Assembly: GCA_002422045.1 (NCBI GenBank)
Contig: DITG01000031.1
Location: 1-23,076, forward strand
Source of the DNA: Acholeplasmataceae bacterium UBA6190
Lineage (GTDB): Bacteria; Bacillota_I; Bacilli_A; Acholeplasmatales; Acholeplasmataceae
Length of the DNA stretch: 23,076 nt
Direction: 5' to 3'
The translations under genes were made by a program, and so were the position numbers. Shown here one piece after another: positions 1 to 7,127 of the stretch. Within the stretch, counting starts at the first letter, position 1; the number at the start of each line of letters is the position of its first letter. The notes under the pieces are model-generated. The model was given only the letters and a program-made list of their open reading frames with translations. It searched no databases and was not told where the DNA came from.

Positions 1-23
1 TTCGATTCCCATCACCCGCTCCA
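1..23 (+). tRNA. tRNA-Gly, 3' end only (cut by window start)
   Basis: The first bases read as a T-loop (TTCGATT, 1-7), the 3' side of the T-stem (CCCAT, 8-12), the 3' acceptor strand CACCCGC (13-19), a T discriminator (20) and an encoded CCA (21-23). The implied 5' acceptor strand GCGGGTG and the U73 discriminator are typical of bacterial tRNA-Gly. The anticodon lies outside the window, so the isoacceptor is unknown. Confidence 0.85.
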
Positions 24-33
24 TGAATACTGC

Positions 34-68
34 TGCCGCTACACTATGTATGTGGCATTTTATTTTAT
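34..68 (+). terminator. Probable terminator after tRNA-Gly
   Basis: An imperfect hairpin pairs TGCC (34-37) with GGCA (54-57). Its inner stem is GC/GT plus TACA/TGTA with one bulged T. A T-rich tract with single A interruptions follows. It sits 10 nt after the tRNA CCA end, where a terminator is expected. Confidence 0.5.
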
Positions 69-165
69 CCAAATGATCCATCCTTGACGATTGTCTTGCA
101 TGTGCCTGAAACATGATGTGATTCTGAATCGAAATAGGATAATAGTCTTTATCAAGAGTTTCGTG

Positions 166-171
166 TATAAT
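166..171 (+). promoter_or_regulatory. -10 box of the tRNA-Leu promoter
   Basis: A perfect TATAAT lies 17 nt upstream of the first base of the mature tRNA-Leu, which fits transcription starting just before the tRNA. No good -35 hexamer is visible at the usual distance. Confidence 0.6.
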
Positions 172-188
172 GAAATCAAAGTCACGAT

Positions 189-271
189 GCGGCTGTGGCG
201 AAATTGGCAGACGCGCTATCTTCAGGCGGTAGTACTTCGGTATGTGGGTTCGAATCCCATCAGCCGCACCA
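189..271 (+). tRNA. tRNA-Leu (anticodon CAG)
   Basis: Acceptor strands GCGGCTG (189-195) and CAGCCGC (261-267) pair fully, with discriminator A268 and encoded CCA (269-271). The anticodon stem CTATC/GGTAG (216-220/228-232) encloses the loop TTCAGGC, so the anticodon is CAG (223-225), reading CUG leucine codons. A long class II variable arm (TAC-TTCG-GTA, 233-242) is as expected for leucine. The T-arm has the standard TTCGAAT loop. With the preceding tRNA-Gly it forms the end of a tRNA cluster. No clean terminator follows: an ACCC/GGGT hairpin at 271-282 overlaps the CCA, and a T-run starts only near 306. Confidence 0.97.
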
Positions 272-441
272 CCCACATGGGTATTTGGTGCACAAAAGAT
301 TCAACTTTTTTTTCATCAACATCATCTGCAGTTAACATTCATATAGAAGATTCATCAACACAACAGCAAACGAACATTGTTTTTTGTTTTCTCATCAAGG
401 AGAATCAAGCAATCGTGCAAACAGTTAGGAAAGTAGAGGTC

Positions 442-1101
442 ATGATCTTGAAAATCAAACGCAACCGAATCGTCAAACTGATGGAAATTCATCTGATCAA
501 TACGTTGATCATCTTTTTGACCTACATCAGCATCTCGCTTTCAGGATCCTCCATCATCTATGGGGTCATAGGCTCAGTGATCATGTTGCTTTCAACCCTC
601 ATCCTCTGGCTTACCCGAGGAAAATTACAGAAGGTCTACAGTTATATCGTCGCATTTGGCTTAGGACTGTTTTTAAGTGTCTTCCAAAGTGCTGATGTCC
701 CTAAAGACGGATCCATCATCATGTTTTTCCTTGGATTGATTTTCTTTTTGATACTCCTCGAAGGTGGAACACTGTTGTATAAGACAACACATAAGCATGC
801 GTGGTATCAGTTGTTGTTCATCACTTATCTCGTGATGGCTGTTTACATCCTAACGGCACTCAATGACAATTTCATTCTCTTTTTCGTTGTGACCGGTTAT
901 ATGACATTCAACCAGCTACACTTTTCTTCCTATTTTCATCATCAGAAATTTCAACCTCATGATTATATGAACAAAGTGTTTTTCATACCACTATCCGTAT
1001 TCTTCCTGATTGTGATGTTATTTCAAATCAAATCGATGCAAGCCAATCCATTTGAACTTTTTTATAACCGTTTCATACCTAAAGAAAAAAAGCGACCCTA
1101 A
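442..1101 (+). CDS. Hypothetical multi-pass membrane protein
   Basis: This encodes 219 residues with about six hydrophobic segments, a basic N-terminus (KIKRNR) and a charged C-terminal tail ending KEKKRP, so it is most likely an inner-membrane protein. I recognise no family motif. The open frame extends far upstream through the tRNA-Leu gene, so the true start must be downstream of it. ATG 442 follows AGAGG by only 2 nt. An in-frame GTG at 415 lies 12 nt after AAGGAG (397-402) and is a real alternative. ATG 481 has no ribosome binding site. The 170-nt stretch between the tRNA and the gene shows no confident promoter. No hairpin terminator was found after the stop. Confidence 0.65.
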   Translation: MILKIKRNRIVKLMEIHLINTLIIFLTYISISLSGSSIIYGVIGSVIMLLSTLILWLTRGKLQKVYSYIVAFGLGLFLSVFQSADVPKDGSIIMFFLGLIFFLILLEGGTLLYKTTHKHAWYQLLFITYLVMAVYILTALNDNFILFFVVTGYMTFNQLHFSSYFHHQKFQPHDYMNKVFFIPLSVFFLIVMLFQIKSMQANPFELFYNRFIPKEKKRP

Positions 1102-1303
1102 AATGATATCCAGTCAGTAACATTGGTTCAATATATGATAAAAATAAATGAAGACAGTGTGTATTTGTGCCGAATAGGTCATATACGCCCTGTTTTTTTC
1201 GTATAGCGCATGATAAAACTGTAGTAGAGAAAGTGGCATTTCTCCTTTTCATTTCAAGAAAACGAAGAAAATCCATGAAAAATTGTCTAAGGAGGCAAGA
1301 ATA

Positions 1304-1819
1304 ATGCTTGATTTTGCGATGTATATCACCATGTTGACAGCGATCTCACTCTCTTTGTTTTTGCTTTCCAGAATTAAACTTGTTCCTTCAAAGAAAACAG
1401 GTTTGATATTAAGAAGAAGACAATTTTACAGACCCATTTCACCAGGACTTCATTTTGTGGTGCCATTTGTTGAACGCATGGTGCTCTATGATGTTCATCG
1501 AAAACTTTCTCTCAATCGTGAAATCATCGAGGTGGATGATGAACCTCGGATGTCGATCAGTTTGCTCGTTTTATACGATGTGGTCGATGAAAAAGATTTT
1601 CATGATGCTCAAGTGGACCAGTTCATGCGCAGTATGATTGTTGAGGTTACGAAGAAGTATATCATGAATTATGGTACTCAGAGTATCTCAGAACAAAAGT
1701 TCGCTCTACAGGCAAGAATCAAGGGGGCAATTCTTGAGAAAGTTGTAGAGTGGGGCATCCAACTCAACAGTATCGATCTGTTGAGTGCATTGGCTATTCA
1801 AGAAACATTCCTCGCATAG
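1304..1819 (+). CDS. Small SPFH/band-7 domain membrane protein
   Basis: The protein has 171 residues. An N-terminal membrane segment (about residues 5-22) is followed by a stomatin/prohibitin-like SPFH domain. Recognisable features are the PSKKTGLILRR strand, the SPGLHFVVPFVERMVLYD motif, the conserved hydrophobic pattern around LLVLYDVVDEKDF, and the final helix leading to WGIQLNSIDLL. The protein stops where stomatins and flotillins normally continue into a long coiled coil, so it is an SPFH domain alone. No coiled-coil coding appears in other frames after the stop, so a recent frameshift is unlikely. ATG 1304 is chosen because AAGGAGG (1289-1295) lies 8 nt upstream. SPFH proteins organise membrane microdomains and scaffold proteases; the role here is unknown. 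A full flotillin is encoded further on, at 14143. Confidence 0.75.
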   Translation: MLDFAMYITMLTAISLSLFLLSRIKLVPSKKTGLILRRRQFYRPISPGLHFVVPFVERMVLYDVHRKLSLNREIIEVDDEPRMSISLLVLYDVVDEKDFHDAQVDQFMRSMIVEVTKKYIMNYGTQSISEQKFALQARIKGAILEKVVEWGIQLNSIDLLSALAIQETFLA

Positions 1820-1866
1820 TTGATTGCTCGTTTGCCTATACTTCTAACGATCACCTAAGGGAAATC

Positions 1867-1885
1867 GTGGCACATCATCTGCCAC
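1867..1885. repeat. Inverted repeat GTGGCA/TGCCAC
   Basis: A perfect 6-bp inverted repeat with a 7-nt loop lies between the SPFH gene and its terminator. It has no T-tract. It may be a 3'-UTR hairpin or an incidental palindrome. Confidence 0.35.
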
Positions 1886-1913
1886 ATGATTGACCAGGTT
1901 CATAGTAGACACC

Positions 1914-1943
1914 AAGGCACCCGTAATGGTGCCTTTATTTTTT
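1914..1943 (+). terminator. Rho-independent terminator of the SPFH gene
   Basis: A perfect 8-bp stem, AAGGCACC (1914-1921) with GGTGCCTT (1928-1935), encloses a 6-nt loop and is followed by TATTTTTT. It separates the SPFH gene from the next transcription unit. Confidence 0.9.
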
Positions 1944-1957
1944 AAATAGAGATTTGG

Positions 1958-1966
1958 TGATATAAT
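1958..1966 (+). promoter_or_regulatory. Extended -10 promoter of the GGDEF-HD-GYP gene
   Basis: TGA-TATAAT is a perfect -10 box with the TGn extension. The -35 position coincides with the T-tract of the preceding terminator and has no consensus, which suits an extended -10 promoter. The predicted RNA start is about 25 nt before the start codon. Confidence 0.7.
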
Positions 1967-1996
1967 AAAAACGTAAGAATGTAGAGGAGGTATGCC

Positions 1997-4009
1997 ATGG
2001 ATTTTATCAACGATGCTTTGCTAGTGCTCAGTGATCTCATCAAAAATGGAATCTTGCTGTTTGGATTGGGTTTTATCTATGCAGCAACCAATTTTGAACA
2101 AAATTCAGGCAAACTCAGATATCGTATCGGCTTGGGCGTTGCACTCGGACTGATTGCAGTTCTCATCATGATGTATCCATGGAAACTTGAAGAAGGACTT
2201 TTCTTTGACACGAGAAACGTACTCTACAGTGTGATCGGTCTTTTCTTTGGTGGTGTTACGACTGTGGTTGCCGCAGCCATTGGGATCATCTATCGAATAG
2301 GTAGAGGAGGTCCAGGGGTATATGCCGGTGTGCTGACCATCATCACAACGTCGTTGCTTGGTTATTTCTGGCCTCGGATACGGAAAATATTCAAAACATT
2401 CAAATCGGAATATCTAGAATATTACATGCTTGGTATTTTTTCGACCATGATCACTTTACTTTGTTTTCTTGCGATTCCAGTCAATCCACTCAGAGTCATT
2501 GAACGAACCGTCTTGCCATTTATGTTGCTTTACCCGGTGTTAACCATGATTCTTGCCAAAATCGTCCACAATCAAAGTGAAAGACTTGCTGCTTTGCTGA
2601 AGATTAAGAATCAACAGTTGCTCCTACAGGCATCGATTGATGCGACCAAGGCCATGGAGGTATTCGCACTCGATGCCGAGTATCGGTATCTTTCATTCAA
2701 TGAGTTTCATTTCTATTCAATGAAGTCATATTATGATATCAACATTGAAAAAGGTCATCGTTTTTTGGACTATATTACACATCCCAAAATGAAGCAGCGC
2801 ATCAAAGAAAACTTAGATGTTTCATTATCAGGAAAATCATATAATCAGATCGCAGAAATCGAGTCAGTCACAGGCAAATATGTTGAAGAACAGTATTCAC
2901 CGATCACAGATGAAAACGGTGATGTGATCGGGGTTACCGTATTTTCTCAAGACATCAGCGAACGTAAAAAATACGAACAATCCATCTTATATCTGAGTTA
3001 TCGCGATCCTTTGACCAATTTACATAACAGACGCTATTATACTGAAGAGATACAACGATTGGATCAGGAAAAATACTATCCACTAACCGTTATTTCTGCC
3101 GATATCAATGGTCTCAAGATCATGAATGATGCCTTTGGACACGATGCAGGTGATCTGCTCTTATGCACAGTGGCCGATGAACTCGTCAAGTCGTTTAGAA
3201 ATGAATCTCGGATTGCACGTATCGGTGGCGATGAGTTTATCATCATGTTGCCCAACACAACCAAAGACAAAGCGCTTCAAATGATCAGTGAGGCGAAGCA
3301 TAACATCGAAATCAATCTCATTCATGGCATGAACATTTCTGTTTCATTTGGTGTCTCCACCAAAATCAGTTCTGAACTCGTTCAAGATACGCTGAAAGCT
3401 GCAGAAAACGATATGTATTCACATAAGCTCTTTGAGATTTCTTCACATCGTTCAGAAACCATCAAGACCATCTTGAATACCTTGCACGAAAAAAATCCGA
3501 GAGAAGAAAAGCATTCTGCACGTGTTTCCACGATCTGTACAAGAATCGGAACCGAAATGAAGATGTCCAAAGAAGAAATCAGCATGCTTAAAGCCATCAG
3601 TAATTTGCATGATATTGGGAAAATCGCGATTGATGAAGCCATATTGAACAAGCCTGGAAAACTAGATGATCATGAGTGGGAAGCAATCAAACGACATCCT
3701 GAAATCGGCTACCGGATTTTGACGGCTTCAGCTGAATACAAAGATATCGCTGAAGATATTTTGAGTCATCATGAACGCTATGATGGCAAAGGTTATCCGA
3801 GAGGTTTGGCAGGCGATCAGATTCCAATTCGTGCAAGGATCATCTCGATTGCTGATGCATATGATGCCATGATTTCTGAACGACCGTACCGAAAACCGTT
3901 GACTCATGAACAAGCCATCACTGAAATCACCCGGTGCACAGGAACACAATTTGACCCTAGCATCGCCAACATCTTCATCAAACTGTTTGAACACGAACGA
4001 ATTCAGTAA
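1997..4009 (+). CDS. Membrane cyclic-di-GMP protein: 5TM-PAS-GGDEF-HD-GYP
   Basis: The protein has 670 residues. Residues about 10-200 form several membrane segments resembling the LytS/YhcK-type 5TM receptor domain, including FDTRNV, GLFFGG and the YRIGRGGPGVYAGV motif. A PAS domain follows (about 212-325, ending in DISERKK). The GGDEF domain (about 334-460) has an intact RIGGDEF signature (GGDEF 410-414) and DPLTNLHNRR. An HD-GYP phosphodiesterase domain (about 505-670) has HDIGK (538-542) and HHERYDGKGYP (591-601). It can therefore in principle both make and degrade c-di-GMP. The usual RxxD inhibitory site nine residues before GGDEF reads RNES, so product inhibition is probably lost. ATG 1997 has AGAGGAGG 6 nt upstream. 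It is a single-gene unit with its own promoter and terminator. Confidence 0.93.
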   Translation: MDFINDALLVLSDLIKNGILLFGLGFIYAATNFEQNSGKLRYRIGLGVALGLIAVLIMMYPWKLEEGLFFDTRNVLYSVIGLFFGGVTTVVAAAIGIIYRIGRGGPGVYAGVLTIITTSLLGYFWPRIRKIFKTFKSEYLEYYMLGIFSTMITLLCFLAIPVNPLRVIERTVLPFMLLYPVLTMILAKIVHNQSERLAALLKIKNQQLLLQASIDATKAMEVFALDAEYRYLSFNEFHFYSMKSYYDINIEKGHRFLDYITHPKMKQRIKENLDVSLSGKSYNQIAEIESVTGKYVEEQYSPITDENGDVIGVTVFSQDISERKKYEQSILYLSYRDPLTNLHNRRYYTEEIQRLDQEKYYPLTVISADINGLKIMNDAFGHDAGDLLLCTVADELVKSFRNESRIARIGGDEFIIMLPNTTKDKALQMISEAKHNIEINLIHGMNISVSFGVSTKISSELVQDTLKAAENDMYSHKLFEISSHRSETIKTILNTLHEKNPREEKHSARVSTICTRIGTEMKMSKEEISMLKAISNLHDIGKIAIDEAILNKPGKLDDHEWEAIKRHPEIGYRILTASAEYKDIAEDILSHHERYDGKGYPRGLAGDQIPIRARIISIADAYDAMISERPYRKPLTHEQAITEITRCTGTQFDPSIANIFIKLFEHERIQ

Positions 4010-4014
4010 TACAT

Positions 4015-4053
4015 AAAGAAAGTCGGTTCTTCTGAGAATCTGGCTTTTTCTTT
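4015..4053 (+). terminator. Terminator of the GGDEF-HD-GYP gene
   Basis: The A-rich left arm AAAGAAAGTCGG pairs, with two G-T wobbles, with CTGGCTTTTTCTTT. The inner loop can extend through TTCT/AGAA. The right arm forms the T-tract. Confidence 0.8.
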
Positions 4054-4115
4054 AATAGAAAGTTGAAACCGTTTTCTATACCAAAACCATTGTGGAAATA
4101 CCAAGCGATATCATG

Positions 4116-4121
4116 TATAAT
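4116..4121 (+). promoter_or_regulatory. -10 box of the pyruvate kinase promoter
   Basis: A perfect TATAAT lies 28 nt before the start codon. The best -35-like hexamer (TTGTGG, 4090-4095) is 20 nt away, too far to be convincing. Confidence 0.55.
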
Positions 4122-4149
4122 AGTGATGAGAGTCTCAAGGAGGCACAAG

Positions 4150-5571
4150 ATGAAAAGAAAAACAAAAATCGTTTGTACGGTTGGACCCGCTATCGACAAT
4201 GAAGAAATGATTGACAAAATGATCGATGCTGGCATGAATGTTGCACGTTTGAATTATTCTCACGCTGATCAGGCAGAACACGGTCGCCGTGTTGAAATGA
4301 TCCGTGCCATTGCAAAGCGTAAAAACCGTTTTGTCGGTATTCTTGCAGATACCAAAGGACCAGAAATCAGAACAGGTAAATTTGAAAATGATATCGCTAC
4401 ATTCAAGCGTGGCGAAAAAGTAGAAGTCCATAAAGCACCGATTCTTGGCAATCGCGAACGTTTTCATATTGATTGTAACGAACTTTATGACGACATCAAA
4501 GCAGGAGACTACTTGCTGATCGATGATGGGAAGATGCGTCTCAATGTTCTTGAAAATCTGAATCATGAGATTTTGCGCTGCGAAGTCATGAATTCAGGTA
4601 GCATCAAGACTAAAAAAGGTGTCAATGTTCCCAATGTCAAACTATCTATGCCATTTATTTCACAAAAAGATTATGATGATATCATTTTTTCAATCGATAA
4701 AAAGGTCGACATGATCGCATTGTCATTTGTCAGACGCGCCGAAGATGTGCTCGCTGTCAGAGATATCATGAAAAAGAATGGCAACCCAAAAATCGAGCTG
4801 ATCGCAAAAATTGAGAACCAAGAAGGTGTCGACAATCTGAATTCCATTTTGGATGTCAGTGACGGTGTCATGGTTGCCAGAGGTGACTTAGGTGTTGAAG
4901 TTTCGACTTCACTCGTGCCACTTTATCAAAAACGAATCATCAAGCTTGCCAATGAAAAGGGTAAACCTGTCATCACCGCAACCCATATGCTCGAATCAAT
5001 GATGTATTCTCCAAGACCCACCAGAGCTGAAGCTTCAGACGTTGCCAACGCGATCTTAGATGGTTCTGATGCAATCATGTTATCCGGCGAATCTGCTGCA
5101 GGTGAATACCCTGTCGAAGCAGTCTTGGTCATGGATACCATTGCCAAGGCGATTGAAGATAACATCAATTACAAAGAAAAATTACAACATGCCATCGATT
5201 TTTCGCAACAAACCATCAATGATGCCATTGGGATCGCAGTTTCACAAACAGCACTCGCTCTTCCAAAAGCGGAAGTCATCATTGCATTCACTGAAACTGG
5301 CGGTACTGCGAAACGTATTTGCAAATTCAGACCCTCGGTGCCCATCATTGCAGTCACTGACAACATTGAGACATGTCAGAGACTGACCTACTATTGGGGC
5401 GTATTTTCAGCCATCAGACACAATGTCACGGATTATTCGCTCTATGACAAAGTGGCCATTGAAGTGGCCAAAGATTTCGGTTTTGCATCCGGAACAACCA
5501 TCATCATCACATCCGGTTGGGCTCAAAAACACGGTTCAACCAATACGTTGAGAATCATCGATATACCCTAA
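4150..5571 (+). CDS. pyk: Pyruvate kinase
   Basis: The protein has 473 residues. It converts phosphoenolpyruvate and ADP to pyruvate and ATP, the last step of glycolysis, in the cytoplasm. Family signatures are KIVCTVGPA at the N-terminus, MNVARLNYSH, ADTKGPEIRTG, AKIENQEG with the catalytic Lys220, MVARGDLGVE with metal ligand Asp246, and ATHMLESM followed by PTRAEASDVANAILDGSDAIMLSGE. The length matches enzymes without the extra C-terminal PEP-utilising domain found in Bacillus. ATG 4150 has AAGGAGG (4137-4143) 6 nt upstream; the upstream in-frame extension to 4063 lacks a ribosome binding site and covers the promoter, so it was rejected. The gene is monocistronic between its own -10 box and terminator. 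Confidence 0.98.
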   Translation: MKRKTKIVCTVGPAIDNEEMIDKMIDAGMNVARLNYSHADQAEHGRRVEMIRAIAKRKNRFVGILADTKGPEIRTGKFENDIATFKRGEKVEVHKAPILGNRERFHIDCNELYDDIKAGDYLLIDDGKMRLNVLENLNHEILRCEVMNSGSIKTKKGVNVPNVKLSMPFISQKDYDDIIFSIDKKVDMIALSFVRRAEDVLAVRDIMKKNGNPKIELIAKIENQEGVDNLNSILDVSDGVMVARGDLGVEVSTSLVPLYQKRIIKLANEKGKPVITATHMLESMMYSPRPTRAEASDVANAILDGSDAIMLSGESAAGEYPVEAVLVMDTIAKAIEDNINYKEKLQHAIDFSQQTINDAIGIAVSQTALALPKAEVIIAFTETGGTAKRICKFRPSVPIIAVTDNIETCQRLTYYWGVFSAIRHNVTDYSLYDKVAIEVAKDFGFASGTTIIITSGWAQKHGSTNTLRIIDIP

Positions 5572-5582
5572 CATCAAGCATT

Positions 5583-5611
5583 AGCCTGTCCCCGACAGGC
5601 TTTTTCTTTTT
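5583..5611 (+). terminator. Terminator of pyk
   Basis: A perfect 8-bp stem, AGCCTGTC/GACAGGCT (5583-5590/5594-5601), has a CCC loop and is followed by TTTTCTTTTT. Confidence 0.93.
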
Positions 5612-5614
5612 GGA

Positions 5615-5644
5615 TTGTCAAGTCATTTCAATCTGTGCTATAAT
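5615..5644 (+). promoter_or_regulatory. Promoter of the MATE gene
   Basis: TTGTCA (5615-5620) and TATAAT (5639-5644) are separated by 18 nt, with a TGC extended -10 (5636-5638). It begins right after the pyk terminator. Confidence 0.8.
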
Positions 5645-5666
5645 TGTAAGGCTGAGGTTATTTTAC

Positions 5667-7031
5667 ATGAAACATTTGTTCGGAAACAAGTCATTTTATA
5701 AATCGATCATCGCCATCGCTGCTCCGCTTGTCCTGCAGCAACTTTTGACGTCTTCCGTTCAATTGGTCGATAACTTGATGGTAGGATCCTTGCCCAATAG
5801 CGAGTTGGGATCAGTTGCCATCATCAATCAGCTCTATTTCGTTGTCATCTTGATTACCTTTGGAGCGATGGGTGGCGCTGGTATTTTTTCTGCACAATAC
5901 TTCGGATCCAAAGACTTTGAAAAGTTAAGACAAACCTTCAGATTCAAGATTATCATCGGCTTTCTCTTGGCTTTATTGTCGTTCATCATCTTCACGATTT
6001 TCAGTTCTCCGCTCATTGGCATGTTCACAGATAGCAGTGTCATCAAAGGTAATGCAGCCATTTATCTGAAGGTCATCAGATGGAGTGCATTTCCTTGGAT
6101 TTTGAATGTCGCCATTGCAAGTACATTCCGTGAAACTGGCGTTACAAAGCCATTACTGAAAATATCGATTGTCGCCATCTTAACCAACACGATCTTGAAT
6201 TATTTGTTGATCTTTGGTCATTTTGGTTTTCCTGAATTGGGTATCTATGGTGCTGCCATCGCGACTTTAATTGCGCGTGGGGTTGAGTTTTCTCTCTCAC
6301 TTATCCTTGTGGTTAGAAAAGGTAAGATCTTCAATTCTAAAGTTTTCGATATGCTCAAGATCAGTCCCAAATTATTCTCATCCATATTAATCATGGCTTT
6401 TCCGCTCATGCTCAATGAAGCACTGTGGTCAGGCGGACAAACCGTATTCTTTTATGCATACACATCAAGAGGTACCGATGCATTGGAAGCAGTGACGATT
6501 TCAAGTACCATTTCACAACTTGTCTTTGTCACCTTTGGAGGCATCGCAACTGCGGTCGCTGTCATGGTCGGCAATACACTTGGCAAGAATGAACTTGAAC
6601 AAGCCAAAGATAATGCCAAAAAACTCATCGCTTTCGCAGTGATGATTGCAATCGGTGCAGGGATTATTTTGTTCATCTTAAGTTTCTTTGTCGTTGATTT
6701 CTTCAATGCATCCGAAGCATCGCAATCGATTGCAAGATTCAATATCCGAGTCAATGCGCTGTTTATTCCGGTTTTCTCTTTCAATGTCGCCATGTACTTC
6801 ACGCTCAGGTCTGGCGGAGATACCAAATCCACATTCCTGATGGATGCCGGATACATGTGGGTCATCCCGGTGCCAATCGCCTTGATTCTGGCACATTTCA
6901 CACAACTGCCGGTAACGCTCATGTTTTTGATTGTTCAATCGATGGATATTCCTAAAATGTTCTTCGGATTGTCGCGTTATCGAAAAGAAAATTGGGTTAA
7001 AAACCTGGCAATCGATGAAAATCACAGCTGA
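5667..7031 (+). CDS. MATE-family multidrug/cation efflux protein
   Basis: The protein has 454 residues and about twelve membrane helices, with the two-fold MatE layout. The first half has AAPLVLQQLLTSSVQLVDNLMVG, the classic N-terminal MATE signature, and RETGVTKPLLKISI. The second half has FPLMLNEALWSGGQTVFFYAY and TAVAVMVGNTLGKNELEQA. MATE proteins export drugs or metabolites in exchange for Na+ or H+; the substrate cannot be told from sequence. ATG 5667 follows GAGG (5654-5657) by 9 nt; the upstream in-frame extension overlaps the pyk coding end, terminator and promoter and was rejected. The gene stands alone. Its TGA stop lies inside the 5' arm of its own terminator. Confidence 0.93.
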   Translation: MKHLFGNKSFYKSIIAIAAPLVLQQLLTSSVQLVDNLMVGSLPNSELGSVAIINQLYFVVILITFGAMGGAGIFSAQYFGSKDFEKLRQTFRFKIIIGFLLALLSFIIFTIFSSPLIGMFTDSSVIKGNAAIYLKVIRWSAFPWILNVAIASTFRETGVTKPLLKISIVAILTNTILNYLLIFGHFGFPELGIYGAAIATLIARGVEFSLSLILVVRKGKIFNSKVFDMLKISPKLFSSILIMAFPLMLNEALWSGGQTVFFYAYTSRGTDALEAVTISSTISQLVFVTFGGIATAVAVMVGNTLGKNELEQAKDNAKKLIAFAVMIAIGAGIILFILSFFVVDFFNASEASQSIARFNIRVNALFIPVFSFNVAMYFTLRSGGDTKSTFLMDAGYMWVIPVPIALILAHFTQLPVTLMFLIVQSMDIPKMFFGLSRYRKENWVKNLAIDENHS

Positions 7032-7057
7032 TCCCCAATCAGCTGTTTTAATTTTTT
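7024..7057 (+). terminator. Terminator of the MATE gene, overlapping its stop codon
   Basis: A 9-bp perfect stem, ACAGCTGAT (7024-7032) with ATCAGCTGT (7038-7046), has a CCCCA loop and is followed by TTTAATTTTTT. The TGA stop (7029-7031) is in the left arm. Confidence 0.9.
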
Positions 7058-7093
7058 ATCGTTCATGAGTCAATGTTCATCCATATTTTGATG

Positions 7094-7099
7094 TATAAT
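7094..7099 (+). promoter_or_regulatory. -10 box upstream of the GGDEF-EAL gene
   Basis: A perfect TATAAT lies 28 nt before the start codon. No clear -35 element is visible. Confidence 0.55.
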
Positions 7100-7127
7100 A
7101 AGGTTAAGATTCATCATAGGTGAACGC

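Noticed and set aside
91..441. Open reading frame extending upstream of the membrane protein at 442
   Set aside because: It runs through the complete tRNA-Leu gene and its promoter. The hydrophobic protein begins only at about 442.
1079..1276. Minus-strand 65-aa ORF
   Set aside because: No ribosome binding site or recognisable domain; it lies in an AT-rich intergenic stretch.
1102..1303. Possible riboswitch or small RNA between the membrane protein and SPFH genes
   Set aside because: Only scattered AT-rich sequence with weak -10-like strings (for example TGATAAAAC near 1211); no conserved fold recognised.
1820..1913. Continuation of the SPFH protein by frameshift
   Set aside because: None of the frames after the stop encodes a coiled-coil continuation; the region holds only an inverted repeat and the terminator.
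4063..4149. N-terminal extension of pyruvate kinase
   Set aside because: It covers the promoter, lacks a ribosome binding site, and the family start is MKRKTKIVCTVGP at 4150.
5060..5386. Plus-strand ORF (108 aa) inside pyruvate kinase
   Set aside because: Out-of-frame shadow of pyk without a plausible protein pattern.
5517..5666. N-terminal extension of the MATE protein
   Set aside because: It overlaps the pyk coding end, its terminator and the MATE promoter.
6452..6922. Long minus-strand ORF (156 aa) inside the MATE gene
   Set aside because: It is a shadow of a strongly supported gene, with no independent start signals or domain.
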